Source of the DNA: Scatophagus argus
Taxonomy: Eukaryota > Chordata > Actinopteri > Scatophagidae
Reading direction: 5' to 3'
DNA length: 64,000 bases
Assembly (NCBI RefSeq): GCF_020382885.2
Contig: NC_058496.1
Coordinates: 8,672,501 to 8,736,500, forward strand
The position numbers and the translations under genes were made by a program. Under the pieces are notes generated by a model that worked only from the letters and a program-made list of their open reading frames with translations, did no database searches and was not told the origin of the DNA. This document shows, one piece after another, positions 1 through 12,100 of this stretch. The stretch's first letter is position 1. Every line of letters starts with the position of its first letter.

Positions 1-709
1 AAAAATGCACCTAAATGTCTGAATGTGTGGAACACGTCTAAACAACAGCAACTAAGTGATGTTAATTTATTTAAAAACAGTCTGAGTCATTGGGAATGCT
101 CTCCATGACCCTTCTGTGTATTGCTGCTCATAGCACCTGGCAGTACCACTGGATTAAATAAATCCTGCTTCATGTACACATGTCACAGGAACAGAAAATA
201 TGTTTCCACGCTGGATAACCAAAGCCGTATAAATCAGCCTTTCCTGCTTGGAGCTATAAACCCTAAAGCTTTTACACAGACACTCAGTCTCCAGCTAAGG
301 GTCTGGTCAGACAAATGAAACAATCTGACACGGACGAAGCAGGATGTCCACCCCCATCGCAGTCATATGTGTGCACTGAGTTTGCGGCGAGAGTACGGTG
401 CCCCCACCCTCCTGACGAATAAAAATATGCAGTCTGTGACGGGTGGAAACAACCAGCTTCAGAGAGTTTAAATTGGATAATCTATCAGCACACAAGCTCT
501 CTTTGTTCCGTTACTCCACCGGCGTCAGACACCTTGTGACCAATCGTTTCATAATTGAGAACACTGCAATCACACTCTTGAAAAACCATCTGTGTTAATG
601 GATCTCCTCTTTGACGTTATTGTCGCCTGGCTTCCGTATTACTTGGCAGCTTTTCTGCCAGTTGTGTCTGGTTGAGAATTTGGCATGGGATATGGTGTTG
701 TGACCTCAC
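1..709 (-). other. pitpnm2: pitpnm2 intron following the first coding exon
   Basis: This stretch lies immediately 3' (on the minus strand) of the pitpnm2 first coding exon and starts with a good donor (GTGAGG reading down from 709). I searched both strands for the next pitpnm2 coding exon and did not find it here. The short open frames are unconvincing. It is read as intron. Confidence 0.6.
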
Positions 710-787
710 CTGAATCATATAGAGCTGGGCGATGCGGTACTCCTCCACACTCATGGGCATGGGGATGCGGTACTCCTTGATAAGCAT
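710..787 (-). CDS. pitpnm2: PITPNM2 first coding exon (N-terminus of the PITP domain), partial gene
   Basis: On the minus strand, an ATG at 787-785 opens 26 codons (MLIKEYRIPMPMSVEEYRIA, then QLYMIQ) ending exactly at a GTGAGG donor at 709. This matches the start of membrane-associated phosphatidylinositol transfer proteins, whose N-terminal PITP domain moves phosphatidylinositol and phosphatidic acid between membranes at ER-plasma membrane contacts. A pyrimidine-rich tract ending in CATAG at 795 gives an acceptor 7 bases before the ATG, so the exon is 710-794 with a very short 5' leader, and the rest of the 5'UTR lies upstream at higher coordinates. PITPNM1 and PITPNM3 share related N-termini. 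Synteny with mtrfr, kmt5a and hip1r favours PITPNM2. The remaining exons lie outside the window to the left. Confidence 0.85.
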
Positions 788-837
788 GGTGAATCTATGA
801 GGTGGGGAAAAGGGGGATCGGGAAGAAGACTGACAAG

Positions 838-905
838 GGAAGGGGGGAGGGAGGGAGGGACAGAGGGAAGGGAAGGGGGGGGGCAGGAGAGACTTGGGAA
901 GGGGG
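838..905. repeat. G-rich purine tract
   Basis: A low-complexity run of G and A (GGAGG and GGGAAGG units, with one run of eight or more G). It produces a spurious open frame of charged residues across 797-1000. Confidence 0.8.
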
Positions 906-1447
906 CTCCTATATGCGACGTGTCAAATCACCAGCTGAAGTCCTCATTGATGGTTCCTGTGGTGCAAGAAGCAAATAAAAACATGAGGCACATAAGCTGA
1001 GAATACATTTGAAAATAAATCAGTACAAGCATCCAACCAAAAGAATTAGTTACAGTCAAGTCATTAGACCTGATGGCTGATCTCACAAAAATACATAGTG
1101 ATTCTTCAAACAGGACTTCATCAACACCCATCTCTCAAAACTAGCTTCAACGAGCAACAAGAAACTTTCATCACAAGCAAAAAAAAGCACACAGACTACC
1201 TTCAGAAGCTGCAAGATTCTTCTACACATAACTGAGGATAAAAACTCATCCTTGTGGCTCACGAGCAGATGAAGACGACAGGAGAAGTGCAGGCATCTAC
1301 AACATATATGCTCAGTGTAGATACTATTTGTCTGCTCCAAGCCTTGGCACTACAGACGAGCATCAGTGTTGTGTCTCCATCCAGAATCTCAGATCTAAGT
1401 AAGGCACTTTCCAGAATAAACTTCTCTTCTTATACACAGGCCACTGC

Positions 1448-1590
<143 letters not shown>

Positions 1591-3405
1591 GCGTATGAAG
1601 GGTGCATGGCCACCGGGCCTTGCCGACAGTCCCAACAGCCACCCAGTCTCTCCCCAGCACCGTCACATGGGGGGCTCACTCAGCATAAGAGGGATTACGG
1701 TTGAGTGGGGAGCATTACATAACATTGTAAGAGCCCCATGTGCATGATTGAGGTTTCTCAAATAGCAGTCTTAGAATTGCACAAAGCATTGTTTTCAAAC
1801 CACTGGGCAAATAGGGGTAGGTGTGGGCTATACATAACCAACGTGTGGGTGGCGTGAGTTGCAGAAGTCTGCTTTTGACCGCTAAGGGAAGAACAGCTCT
1901 CTGAAGCCAGGCAAGTACGCAACGAGATCACGACCGTGGGGACTGTCAGCCGAGGTGACACACTGACTGAACAGTGGAAGGAAACTGAGACAGCCACTAC
2001 CAGGAAGAACGCTTCTCTCAAATATTTGTAAAGATAAACTTGTGACTTCAGTTCTTGGAGCCAAAAACAATTAACATAACAGATTCCTAGGTCTTGTTTT
2101 TATATTCTCAAATGTGGCAATTTGAAAAAGAGCTGCTAATAATTCAACAAAGATGTAAAAATCTGCTTAATGAAGAGAGTGTTCAGTCTGTGCATGGACA
2201 CAGCTGGTCAAAGCACAGTGCACAGCATCTTAGACACCATGCTGATGAAACTACATGGTACCTGTGACGGAAGACAGCAACAACGTTATAGCACTGCCTG
2301 CATTTGGCCACTTACATGTGACAGCCCAGTGTTGCATAACTGTAATACTCGCTCTTTTCTGACCTATAGCAGCAAATGGACCTCAGTCTGGCACCCTGCC
2401 ATTCTGAGTAAACACACTAATATTCCTGCTGCGTCACTTATCCAGTGAACAAAGGCCAGCTTTGGTGCGGCTCCTGGTGTTGCCAAAGGGCTCTGGTCCA
2501 TCACCTGTCGAGTGTTCGCCTCCACAACTCCTCACTGAAGGCACTTTCACCTAATAAGCTTGTTGAAGTACTATTGGGACAAAGATGGAGTCTGTCTAAC
2601 TTCTAAACCTGAAGCAGGTGCTTACTAACAGACTGGGAGGTGCTCTGGTTAAAACAGGGCAACACTGTCTTCCTATACATTTTTCATGTTATATCATTGC
2701 CGTCCACAGAAGAACAACGCATTGACAAAATCAGAGCAGAACATCACATATTGCCGAAAATAACTGCACTCTTGGGAAAGGCTGGGATAAAACTAGGCTA
2801 GGCTGGAGAGGTCCAGAGAAAAGCCTGCGGCTCAGGAGCCCTAGGGGCCTCTACATGTTAGTGCCAGGCTTTAGAGGCGAAGGTCACAGTGCTCATCCTT
2901 GGTGACAGTGTTGATGAGTAACAGCTTCACAATCCACTCAAAGCATGAACTTCAACAAAGTGGGATCGGCTTGAATGAAGGTTGCAACTAAAGCTGTCTG
3001 TGACGAACTCTTGACTGTTTCTGCTAGCAATTCTGGATGTGACAGCTGGACCGATTTGGAAGTCATTTAGCGTGATTTAGCAGTGAGACAGATTCTCTTA
3101 CTGTTTCATTATAAGTCAGTTAGTGACCACTGTGGTGATCCACGTCCAGCCAGCTGCCACCAACTGGCAACCCACATGCAGAGAGTGATTCCAGGCATGT
3201 AAAGACAGGGAGGATGACACAAAAGCATATGGAGAGAGTGAGACGGGAAAAGGAAACGGGCAGCAAAACAGAAGAGGAACTTCATACAGTCATAGCATTA
3301 CTCTGTCCAGCAGGATAATAGGATGGGTTGGCAAAGTGATGCAGGAATTTGTAGAGATGCCGAAGGATGTGAATTATGTGCCTAATTGCCAAGCAGGACT
3401 GTTTG

Positions 3406-3706
3406 ATAGGGCTGCAACTAACTATTATTTTCGGTATGAATTTATCCATTGATTTTTGTTCAGATTATTAATCAATTCGTTTTTCGTTTTTCAGCCGATG
3501 ATTATTATTAATTATATTAAAAAAAAAAATTACAGGATCTTCACTGATGTACTCGAACTGTTTGTTTTTAAGACAGGGAAAAGAAGCAAACCCTCACACT
3601 CTTCATAAGCTGAAACCAGCAGACGTTAGACATTTCTCTTTCACACTGACTCAAAGTAGTCGATGGATTTTCTGTCCACCTCTTGTTGAATTAGTTCATT
3701 AATTTT
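3406..3706 (+). repeat. Dispersed teleost repeat of the 'GGGCTGCAACTAAC' family
   Basis: Begins with AGGGCTGCAACTAACTATTA followed by alternating TTAATC/GATTATT segments. Internally it has AAGCTGAAACCAG and ACTCAAAGTAGTCGAT, and it ends near AGTTCATTAATTTTTG. This order of blocks is familiar from an abundant non-coding interspersed repeat in percomorph genomes, probably a non-autonomous DNA element. I cannot assign a library name. The copy is diverged, with an A-run at 3518-3529. Confidence 0.65.
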
Positions 3707-5219
3707 TGCCTTATTTGGTTGTCATACACATAGGGTTCGTTTTAATTTCACACATACAAGCCTGATTCCAGAAAAAGGTTCATGGACAGGTGTGAAAGGG
3801 GCATCGCTGAAAGACTCAGTCATTCAAGCAAGGATGAGGCGAGATTCATCGCTTTGTGAAACACATGACTGCATAATGGATATCAGCACAACGCCTCAGG
3901 AACACTTTGTAAAACTGTTGTTAGTAAACACAGTTTATTTGCAAATGACGGCCTTCTGTTTTTAGTCACGTTTTACACTGCATCCCAAATTTTTGGAGTT
4001 TGGGGGTGTGTATACAGCATCTGTCTCTCTTTCTTCTGGCTCACGGGAGCAACAGCCAAAGCTGACACAGCCAAACTGGTTCCCACAAAAACATGTTTGT
4101 CTGTTTATCAGTAGTGTCAGTCTGAGATGTGGCTAATTAATCTTAATTGGAATGTGGCACACACATATTTATGCATTGTTGCTGTGGCTTAGATTTAGAT
4201 TGCAATATCCTGTCCTTAAATGATACACTACAGATTAATTAGGTTTTCTGAACCGGCTGACCTCAGGAGTGTCTGACTGCTGCACAAATATAACCAGTGT
4301 GTCTCTTTTTTCAGCAGGATTGCATCCTGAGAATGCCCTGAAAGCTCCTGATCTCTCTAACTCTTTCTTGCAGATGCTGTGCACAGCATAGGACGTGTAA
4401 TGCACGATCCACCAGCAGCCTCGAGAGTACGTACTGGCACCACACTTGACCCAGAAAAAAAGCACTCTAACCCACGCAGCTTAAAAATAGCCCGGTCACA
4501 ATAATCCCAGCATACGCAAGCAGAGTGCTTGACGTTGTTTGTTCAGAGAATATGCTCATTCCCTTCTAAAAATACAGTCTCTGCCCCCCTCTAGGCAATG
4601 ACGCAATAGCAGCACATGCTGCACGGCGCTCATCACAAAGCAGCCTCCAATGTTCCTTCATCGACAAAAGTGAAGAGAATGATAGCTGCAACATACTTTG
4701 TGTAGGACTGTGTTTTGTAACTCTGCCGACCACCGCTTTCGAAATCTGCTAAATATGTAGCTGGCAGCAGAAAGACCGTGCACCTTGAGGTGTATAATGT
4801 TGCAACACCCTCGTCTGTGACCCTCTCAGAGGGTGTGAGGGACCGAAAGAGGCACTAAACAATCCTCCAGCCAGGCAAGAGTACGACTGTTTAAAACCAT
4901 TTAATTCACTTTTCAATCTATTTAAAAATTTATTTGAAGAAGAACAGCAGCTCCTTCAGAGGTACAGGCCGGACAGCCTGTCATCAGAGTCAACCCAGTG
5001 AAACTTTCCAGACACGTGATGCTTAATACCACAACAGCCACAAGACCTGTAAACACAGTTAGATCTGTGTGATTCCTAGAGCCTGCATCAACAAACAAGC
5101 ACTGAAGGTTGTGCACATCTGCTCACCTCTAAACACGGATGACTGTCCTATCTAAGCAGATGAAACCTGCTTACTCCACAAAACAAAGACAGGATTATCC
5201 TTCACAGCCCAGAGGCTCT

Positions 5220-5400
5220 CTCTCACACCTAAACATTGAGAGTGTTTCACATTTGCACTTTTTCGTCTCGTTAAATCGGACTCTGGTTCGTTTTCCCCCT
5301 TGGTGTGATTCGTTCCAGCAGGTGTGAACACAGTGATCACACTTGTGTGCGGACCGAACCAACCGCACGAAGACAGTGAAGAACTAATGTATAGCATTTT
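5220..5400. repeat. Probable dispersed fish repeat fragment
   Basis: The run of motifs TCGGACTCTGGTTCGTTTTCC, GGTGTGAACAC and GTGCGGACCGAACCAACCGCACG resembles a multicopy fish element I have seen repeatedly in teleost introns. Ends are not defined, and class is unknown. Confidence 0.4.
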
Positions 5401-7395
5401 CGAAACAGTCGTTATTCCTGCTTGTATACTGTAGTTCTGCTGGTATATTTCCCAAATAGTTACCATGGTTATGAGCAAATGCCAATGCCATTGCTCCATG
5501 TTAAAGTCACATCTGATACTGACTCACGGCTGGATCAGGTATCGGTGACTGTCTGGCTGATCAGTACAGTTCAGTTCTATGTTTACGTCTATGCACCTAT
5601 TTTCATTAATGCTTAAACAGAATTTTGATTCCTGCTTAATTAATTAATGTTTTGTTTTTAGCTACTTGTTATTCATCTTCTGTGAATTGTGATTGAATTT
5701 GTCAAGTCTGTGACTTAATTGTTAAATGTTAAACATTTCACCTTGTTCTCATTTGATGCATCCCTAATTAAACCGCAGAACAAAAAATATGAAATGGTCC
5801 AAAACACAAGGCCATCTTCCTATATTTACTTTCTTGCTTCCACCCTCGACACATCTGACCAATAAGCAGAGTTCTCATCTTCTGGAGCGATGTATTTTGG
5901 CTTGGTTTGATTTTTCTCTGCGTGAAAAGGAAACAAATCGAAGAGAAAACGTTCTCATTAACTGATTCTGACCAGATCAAATGAGCTATATTTTCACTCT
6001 GTGATCCATTTTTCTTACCATTCCAGGATCTCCTGAACCGCAGTAACGGAAAGTGTGTCTGATGGCGGAACATATAGCTTCGTATTGAAAGCTATGAATC
6101 CACAGGACGGAAGGCAACAGCTGAGCCTTGCTGTTGACACAAAGCAGAATACTAGGAGGGAGGTGTTGACTCAAATGAGGGTTTTTCCACAATGGTGGTG
6201 CTCCTTTAAATTTAGCCCTGTTTTAGAGAGCACTACTTTGAGGTGGAGCAACAGAGGAGGTGATGAATCCCAGAGGAGCTGAAGGAGGGGGAGCGAGGGT
6301 TCCCCCATGACTGACCCGAGGCAAGACCCCTTTAAAATACAAGTGGAAAATGTTAGCCCCTTGGACTGCCTAAAATACCGTAGATCAGTTTCACACAGTG
6401 TTGCCTTCACATTGTGGAGACAACTTCGGCTATGACAACCGCTGCTAACACAGTCTCTGTCTGTGACAAGAACCCTCGATTGAGTTGATGGGCTTTATCC
6501 ACCAGTCCAGTTGAAATGTCAAAAGGCTTAAGACAGTGAGGCTCACGCTGGAATGAGTGTGCTCTGCAGCCAGAGCGCGGGAGTTTACCATCCACCAACA
6601 CTCGAGAGGCCATAAAGTGTATTTTAAACAAGGACAACGTAAAAGGGCTCTGTCCCATAGAGTATCTATTAAGGGCAAAGAATGAAACATCATTCATCAA
6701 CAGTCTAAATTAGATAAATATAAACTATGTGGAGCAGATTACTGATTGCAAGATTGATTTACACCCTACAAAACCTGCCCCCCGATACACATTTTCCCCT
6801 CCAGACTGACTACTTTCGTCCTCATCTCTAAAACTGAATCTGCATTAATGTGCCGAATGGTAACTTGGGAAGCTTTAACCTTTACACATACCACATTTCT
6901 GAATGTGAAAGGTATTAATCTATCACTTTACCCTTGATATAAGATATTTCCATTGGACTCTGTGGGTGCATGCAGGTGTAGTTTGGGTGGAGGCCATTTG
7001 ACAAAGCCCATGTTTGGCTTTGTTTGACTTCAATAAAAGCACGGAGCAGAGCAAACATTTATCTTTTCTCCATATTTAAAAAGTGGTCAGGATGACTTGT
7101 GTGTCACAGCACACAATGCACAACTCAGAAAAACTGAAGAATCAAAGCTGGGAAAATATTTAAGGCAGTCTGTCATTTATTCTGCATAACAAACTCACTT
7201 TGAACAGAGGCTGAGCTGACAGAACAGACAAATGCAGACGCAACATGATGTGATCTCCGAAGATAAAATACAGGGATTGTAGAACATCATAATAAAATGG
7301 AGTGCATTATCTTGTGCCACATGATGTAAAAACAGTAAGCTCCCATGATGCATCTTAAACAAATGCCATCACTCTTCTTGTCCCCTGGGGCCATG

Positions 7396-7460
7396 CTCCT
7401 CCATAGGCTAAGAAGGTGGGATGCACCTTCTTAGCCTATGGAGGAGAAGGTGGGATGCAC
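7396..7460. repeat. Exact 23-bp inverted repeat (5-nt loop) plus 16-bp direct repeat
   Basis: Bases 7396-7418 are the exact reverse complement of 7424-7446, separated by GGATG. The 16-mer AGAAGGTGGGATGCAC at 7411-7426 recurs at 7445-7460. It is not part of any gene model. Confidence 0.95.
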
Positions 7461-8129
7461 AACCTGCCCTTGTTCTTTACTCATCATTGCAGTGCAAGGG
7501 AAAAGCTAAAAATACTCGCCACCCCGTGAGCATCTCCGCTATTGTGTTCCTCCTCCTTCTCCTCGTCCTCCTACAGTAGAGCTGCTAAAACGATTCTCGT
7601 TTACACAGCGAGGGGACAAACAAGAACCACCACCGAGCACAGACACAGAGGAGAATATGCTGTCACGAGGAAAGCAGAACTCTGCAAACAAGATTAATGC
7701 GGAGCAAGAGATGAAAAATCCAGCCAAATGAATTGTTAATCATCCACTAACAGAGAGTTTTAGTCAGCATGTGGATTCGGCAAGCCTTTCCTAAAAGCTG
7801 TGGCAAAAGATTAATCTAAAGCATGTCAAACTTATTTACAGTTTGACACACCAGTGTCACACAGAGCAACAACTGATTTTAGAAGAAAGCAACACCTGAA
7901 ATATAGCTGTTGCAATGATCAGCTGTTCTTTCTAGCTGACCACAAATTTACGACTGGATACTGAGTTTCACGGAAATGGCACAACGGCACAAAATCTCAT
8001 GACAAACTCACTCCAAGGCAGAGCAGTCAACCTCATTACATCTGAAGCTTTGAAACAATGAAAACTAAGTAAAGTTTAGATTAGATACCCCCACACCATG
8101 TAATTAAAATTCTACATAAATAAACCTGG

Positions 8130-8760
8130 CGCCCGGCGACTGCTGAGAACTTTAAGCTGCTTTAATAAGCGGAGCCATTGTTTTCTTATGCCTCGGTGGC
8201 GCTCATCAGCCCACCGTTTTCCAAAACGAGGCTGTTACATACCGACTCTATCTCTAATCAACGCCACACTTCACTCTGAAATCCAAAATTAGATGACCTT
8301 ATATGCAAATTACACTTGGATTAATCAGTTACGTGCCAAGGTTAAATGAGGATCTCCCCTCGCTGTCATTCTCTCCAAGCGCTCAGGCAGCCCGAATCAG
8401 CTGCGCAGAGAGCAGTCTTATGTAACTCGAACAGATACAGAAAAGGAAAGCATCCCTACCCGAGCATTTTGTCCATCCCATTAGCTAATTAATGTAGCCT
8501 ACAGACCCTAAGACAAGAAATGCTTTTGTAGATTCAGGCAGTCTCTCTCAAACATCTCCATCAGCTCCTGTATGAGTGTTTGATAGCAACAAGATGATGA
8601 TTCAAATCAAGGCCTTCTTGCTAATGTGGATTTCATTGCTGCGCTCACCACTGACAGCACAAAAGCTTTGCAGAAGTGCTGGCGGGAAAAACAACTAATG
8701 GATTTCCAGTATCGTTGTCATTCATTCAACCAGCTTGTAATAGCTTAAAAAACATTTCGA
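8130..8760. promoter_or_regulatory. Candidate conserved noncoding block (unverified)
   Basis: A non-repetitive stretch inside the gene-poor region with an octamer-like ATGCAAAT near 8304, TAATTA homeodomain-type cores near 8488 and few homopolymers, unlike its repeat-rich surroundings. It has no open frame of note. The idea that it is a regulatory element is inference from texture only. Confidence 0.25.
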
Positions 8761-11195
8761 GCAAGCATTTCAGATGAAAAACGCATCAAAAGTGAAAGTC
8801 TAACATCCGGGAACTGGAGGTAAAAGTTATTTACGAGTTGATGGCAAAAGCCTTGAGTACAGACAAAGATAAAGTAAACTTCCTGTGTCAAATGTCTGTA
8901 GGTTAGCATTGCATGTGTTAGTTGACATTTTAAGAAACAGTGGGAGTTTTGCAGGAGCTGGAAAATACAGTTGAAGCAAATAAAATCAGAAAGTAAATCT
9001 TAGCACATGGTGCCCTGCCTATTGAGTCTATATTTAGTTTCACATTAAAATGTAATCAGCACTCCGATAACTGGCAATGCAACTTTTTTGAATAACTATG
9101 TCAACGAAGAGAAATGAAATGCATTATACTCCACAAAACTTGCAAAGAAAAATGTTACACCTGAGGCCAAAATGTATTCACTTTCCTGCCCCTTTATTCT
9201 CTCCATCATTGCTTGAACGGGGCGTTACCATGGAGACACAGAGGGCCCTTTCCTTATTGGTTGCCAAGATGAAGTCAGAGTGACGAGGAAAGTAGAGACC
9301 AGATGCTGCCGGGGCTGTTACTTCTTTCTCCTGTTTCTTCTGTCTCCACTTTCACTTGTGTCGGTCTCTGTTCATCTCCTCCACGGCTCATTTTCACTGC
9401 ACTCTGGTTTCTGTCCTCTCGCTGCAACAACAGCCTGCGACACCGATTCTAACATAGTGTCAGCCTAAATATATGCATCCCTGATATAGTGTATGTAGGT
9501 GACAATTCCCCATATAACACCACCATATAATAGAGTTCAGTGTAAGAAAAAAACAAAACAATGGTGTTTGTGGCCTGTAGTGGGTTACATGTGGGTTTCA
9601 CAGATCTCACATGGGTTTAAAAGCACTTTGTGTTCACTGCTGTTACTGTACTTTGGCTAAAGGTAATGTCAAGACAAGCCTGCTACAACTTGCACTGTAT
9701 AGAGGATTTAAAAACAAAACAAAACATTGCTCTACACAATTATGATGCAACTTCTTTTCATAGAGCACTAATAGCTCTCTGTACAACAATATAGTGGAGA
9801 GTCAGAAGAAACTGCAGAAATAAGGGAGCATAGCATCAACATTCAATTTATTGAATCCTTGGGATGAAATGGGTCTCTGTGCCCCAATTTCTCATGCTTC
9901 AGCAGCCGAGAGGAAAATGGATCCGAAAACTGAAGAGACGTGAGGGCAGAGGAACTGAAATATTATGCAAGCATCAGACCAAAAGTATGTTAGAGGAACA
10001 GTAAGAAACTGGAGAACAGAGGTAAGTCGAAGTGGGTTTAATCTGTTTTTATTAGACAGAATAACTCAAATCAGCTTGTATTCTGAGGTGTTTCATCTCA
10101 AGCTGGAGCAGATAATAAGATAATAATATTACAGATAATATAACCTCTCATTCAACCTGCTGCTCCAGACCAATACATTTACAAAAAAGCGATTGAAAAC
10201 ACCTCTGATCTTAACAGAACAATCTCAGTCCATCTCAGATATTGCTTTTATACTGCGTTCTTCTTTTAGTCGTTAATTTTCTGATTGACTCACTGAGTCA
10301 TCAGTTCAGTGAGTAGGCTGTGTTCATTTAGAGAACACCATGCATCAAGGCAAATTGACTGTCAACGATAAGAAAGCTCCTCATAAAAAAAGCTGAGTCT
10401 GTCTGTTGCTCTTTGGTGAAATACCTCAAACCCTCTTGTGCAGCATGAATAATGCAGGCTGCCCAAAAGTGACCAAAGCCAGAAGCTGTCTCTCATACTG
10501 ACCATAAAAGGCCATTTTCAAAGATGCTCACAGTCCTATGACTTTGGCTAACATTTCAATGGCTTCTGAGGTCAGGTTTACAGCCCCGTGGAAAACTGGG
10601 CTTTATCACCTTGGGATTTTCTTATCAGGGCCACAGCCTATAAAAACCAAAAACTCTCTATCGGTCTTATAACATAAAGGATTCTGACATTCTCAGACAG
10701 AGACACCCCACTCTGAATGGGCATAACACCATGAGACCTCCCAATAAAAGCCTGTACACAGGGAGAAAAAAAGGGAAAGGGCTGAGGGGGCAGAGAGGAG
10801 ACATAGCTAGGGTCTGAAGGAGTCTATTTTTAGCCTCAGAGAAATCAGGTGCCTGCAGCCAGTGGAAAAGAAAGCGAAGCGTGGGGATAGTGACATGAAG
10901 CAGCGCTGTCGCTTTTATTTTACATGATCCATGTGAGTCAGAGGGCGCTGCAAGAGCTGGGGGGCGTGGGGTAAAAAAAAAAACACAAATAAATGAAACG
11001 GCATATATGGTCAATACTGACACAAATCACAAGAGAAAATATGTAGACTTTGATGGTCAGCATCAGCCTCACAATTAATGTGGACACATTGAAAAACTGG
11101 GCAGGAAAAAGTCCTCTAAATGACACGTCAATGACTTGTCAATGCAACCAGAATTTCCAACTCATTCACCTTGTAGATTAGATTACCTAATACCA

Positions 11196-12100
11196 GAGGT
11201 CCACCGACTGCGATTTTCTTGGACAATTCCGATTTCAAATTTTGACCTGCTGATACCGAATTTTTGCTGATTCCAATTTTTCTTTCTAAGAACTACAATT
11301 TACAGCATATACAAACAACTTTTCTTCAATGCAAAATTTTACTTTCATAATAAAAGAAATGAATAAACTTTACAATTTCCTCCAAAAACATAGTGCTCCA
11401 CAACTGGAAAGAGCTACAGATAACAATCGTAAAAGAAAAAGTGAAAATGAGATGTACACCCAACTTTATGTGACATATTTTACTTTACCAAACAAAAGCA
11501 AGTGTGACACATTTATAAAACAAACCGTCATTTATTTATGTCATTTTACAATATGCTTGTAAATTCACCAGGGCTGTGGTAATTCATCAGATTTCTGAAG
11601 ACTTGATACTCAGTTATGGAGAAAGGGTGATAATCCAGGGCCATGAATTCAATCATTTATCCTCCTGATTTTTGGTCTTTTCACTACTCCTACCAAGGAA
11701 ACATAGGAGAGGCTGCTGACTTGTGTCTGGCATCGAGCCCTGGCTACCTTTAGCTTTAGCTGCTTTTCCTTTGCCGGCTTCTTCAAACTGAGCATGTTCA
11801 GGTGGGTGATGGTGTTTTAAGCCTCTGATTAGGTTTGCTGTTCCAAATGTTTTCGTGGTAGTCCCCCACGGTTTACTTTGTCAAAACTGCAAGCTTTGTG
11901 TCTTCTTCACTCACAGTGAAGAACTTCCACGCTAAAGACATGTTAGTGTACGGCTGTAATATTACTGCTTGCGCCACTGCGTACCAAGTGTGGCACAGGC
12001 GTAAAGCCGACCCGCTTTGGAAATTGGAGATATGGGAGACTGACCATCCGGTCTCTGGTCCGGGCAGAGCACAATGAAAACAGGCCGATTTCAGTCCCTT
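11196..12100. repeat. Dispersed fish DNA-element-like repeat
   Basis: One end reads GGTCCACCGACTGCGATTTT with repeated 'CCGATTTC/CCGAATTT' units. The other contains GACCCGCTTTGGAAATTGGAGATATGGGAGA, then GTCTCTGGTCCG, and a final GGCCGATTTC. These blocks recall a non-autonomous DNA transposon family common in percomorphs whose ends are rich in 'CCGAT'. No transposase frame is present. Boundaries are approximate. Confidence 0.6.

Noticed and set aside
7396-7446. microRNA precursor
   Set aside because: The stem is only 23 bp with a 5-nt loop, shorter than a normal pre-miRNA, and has no lower stem.
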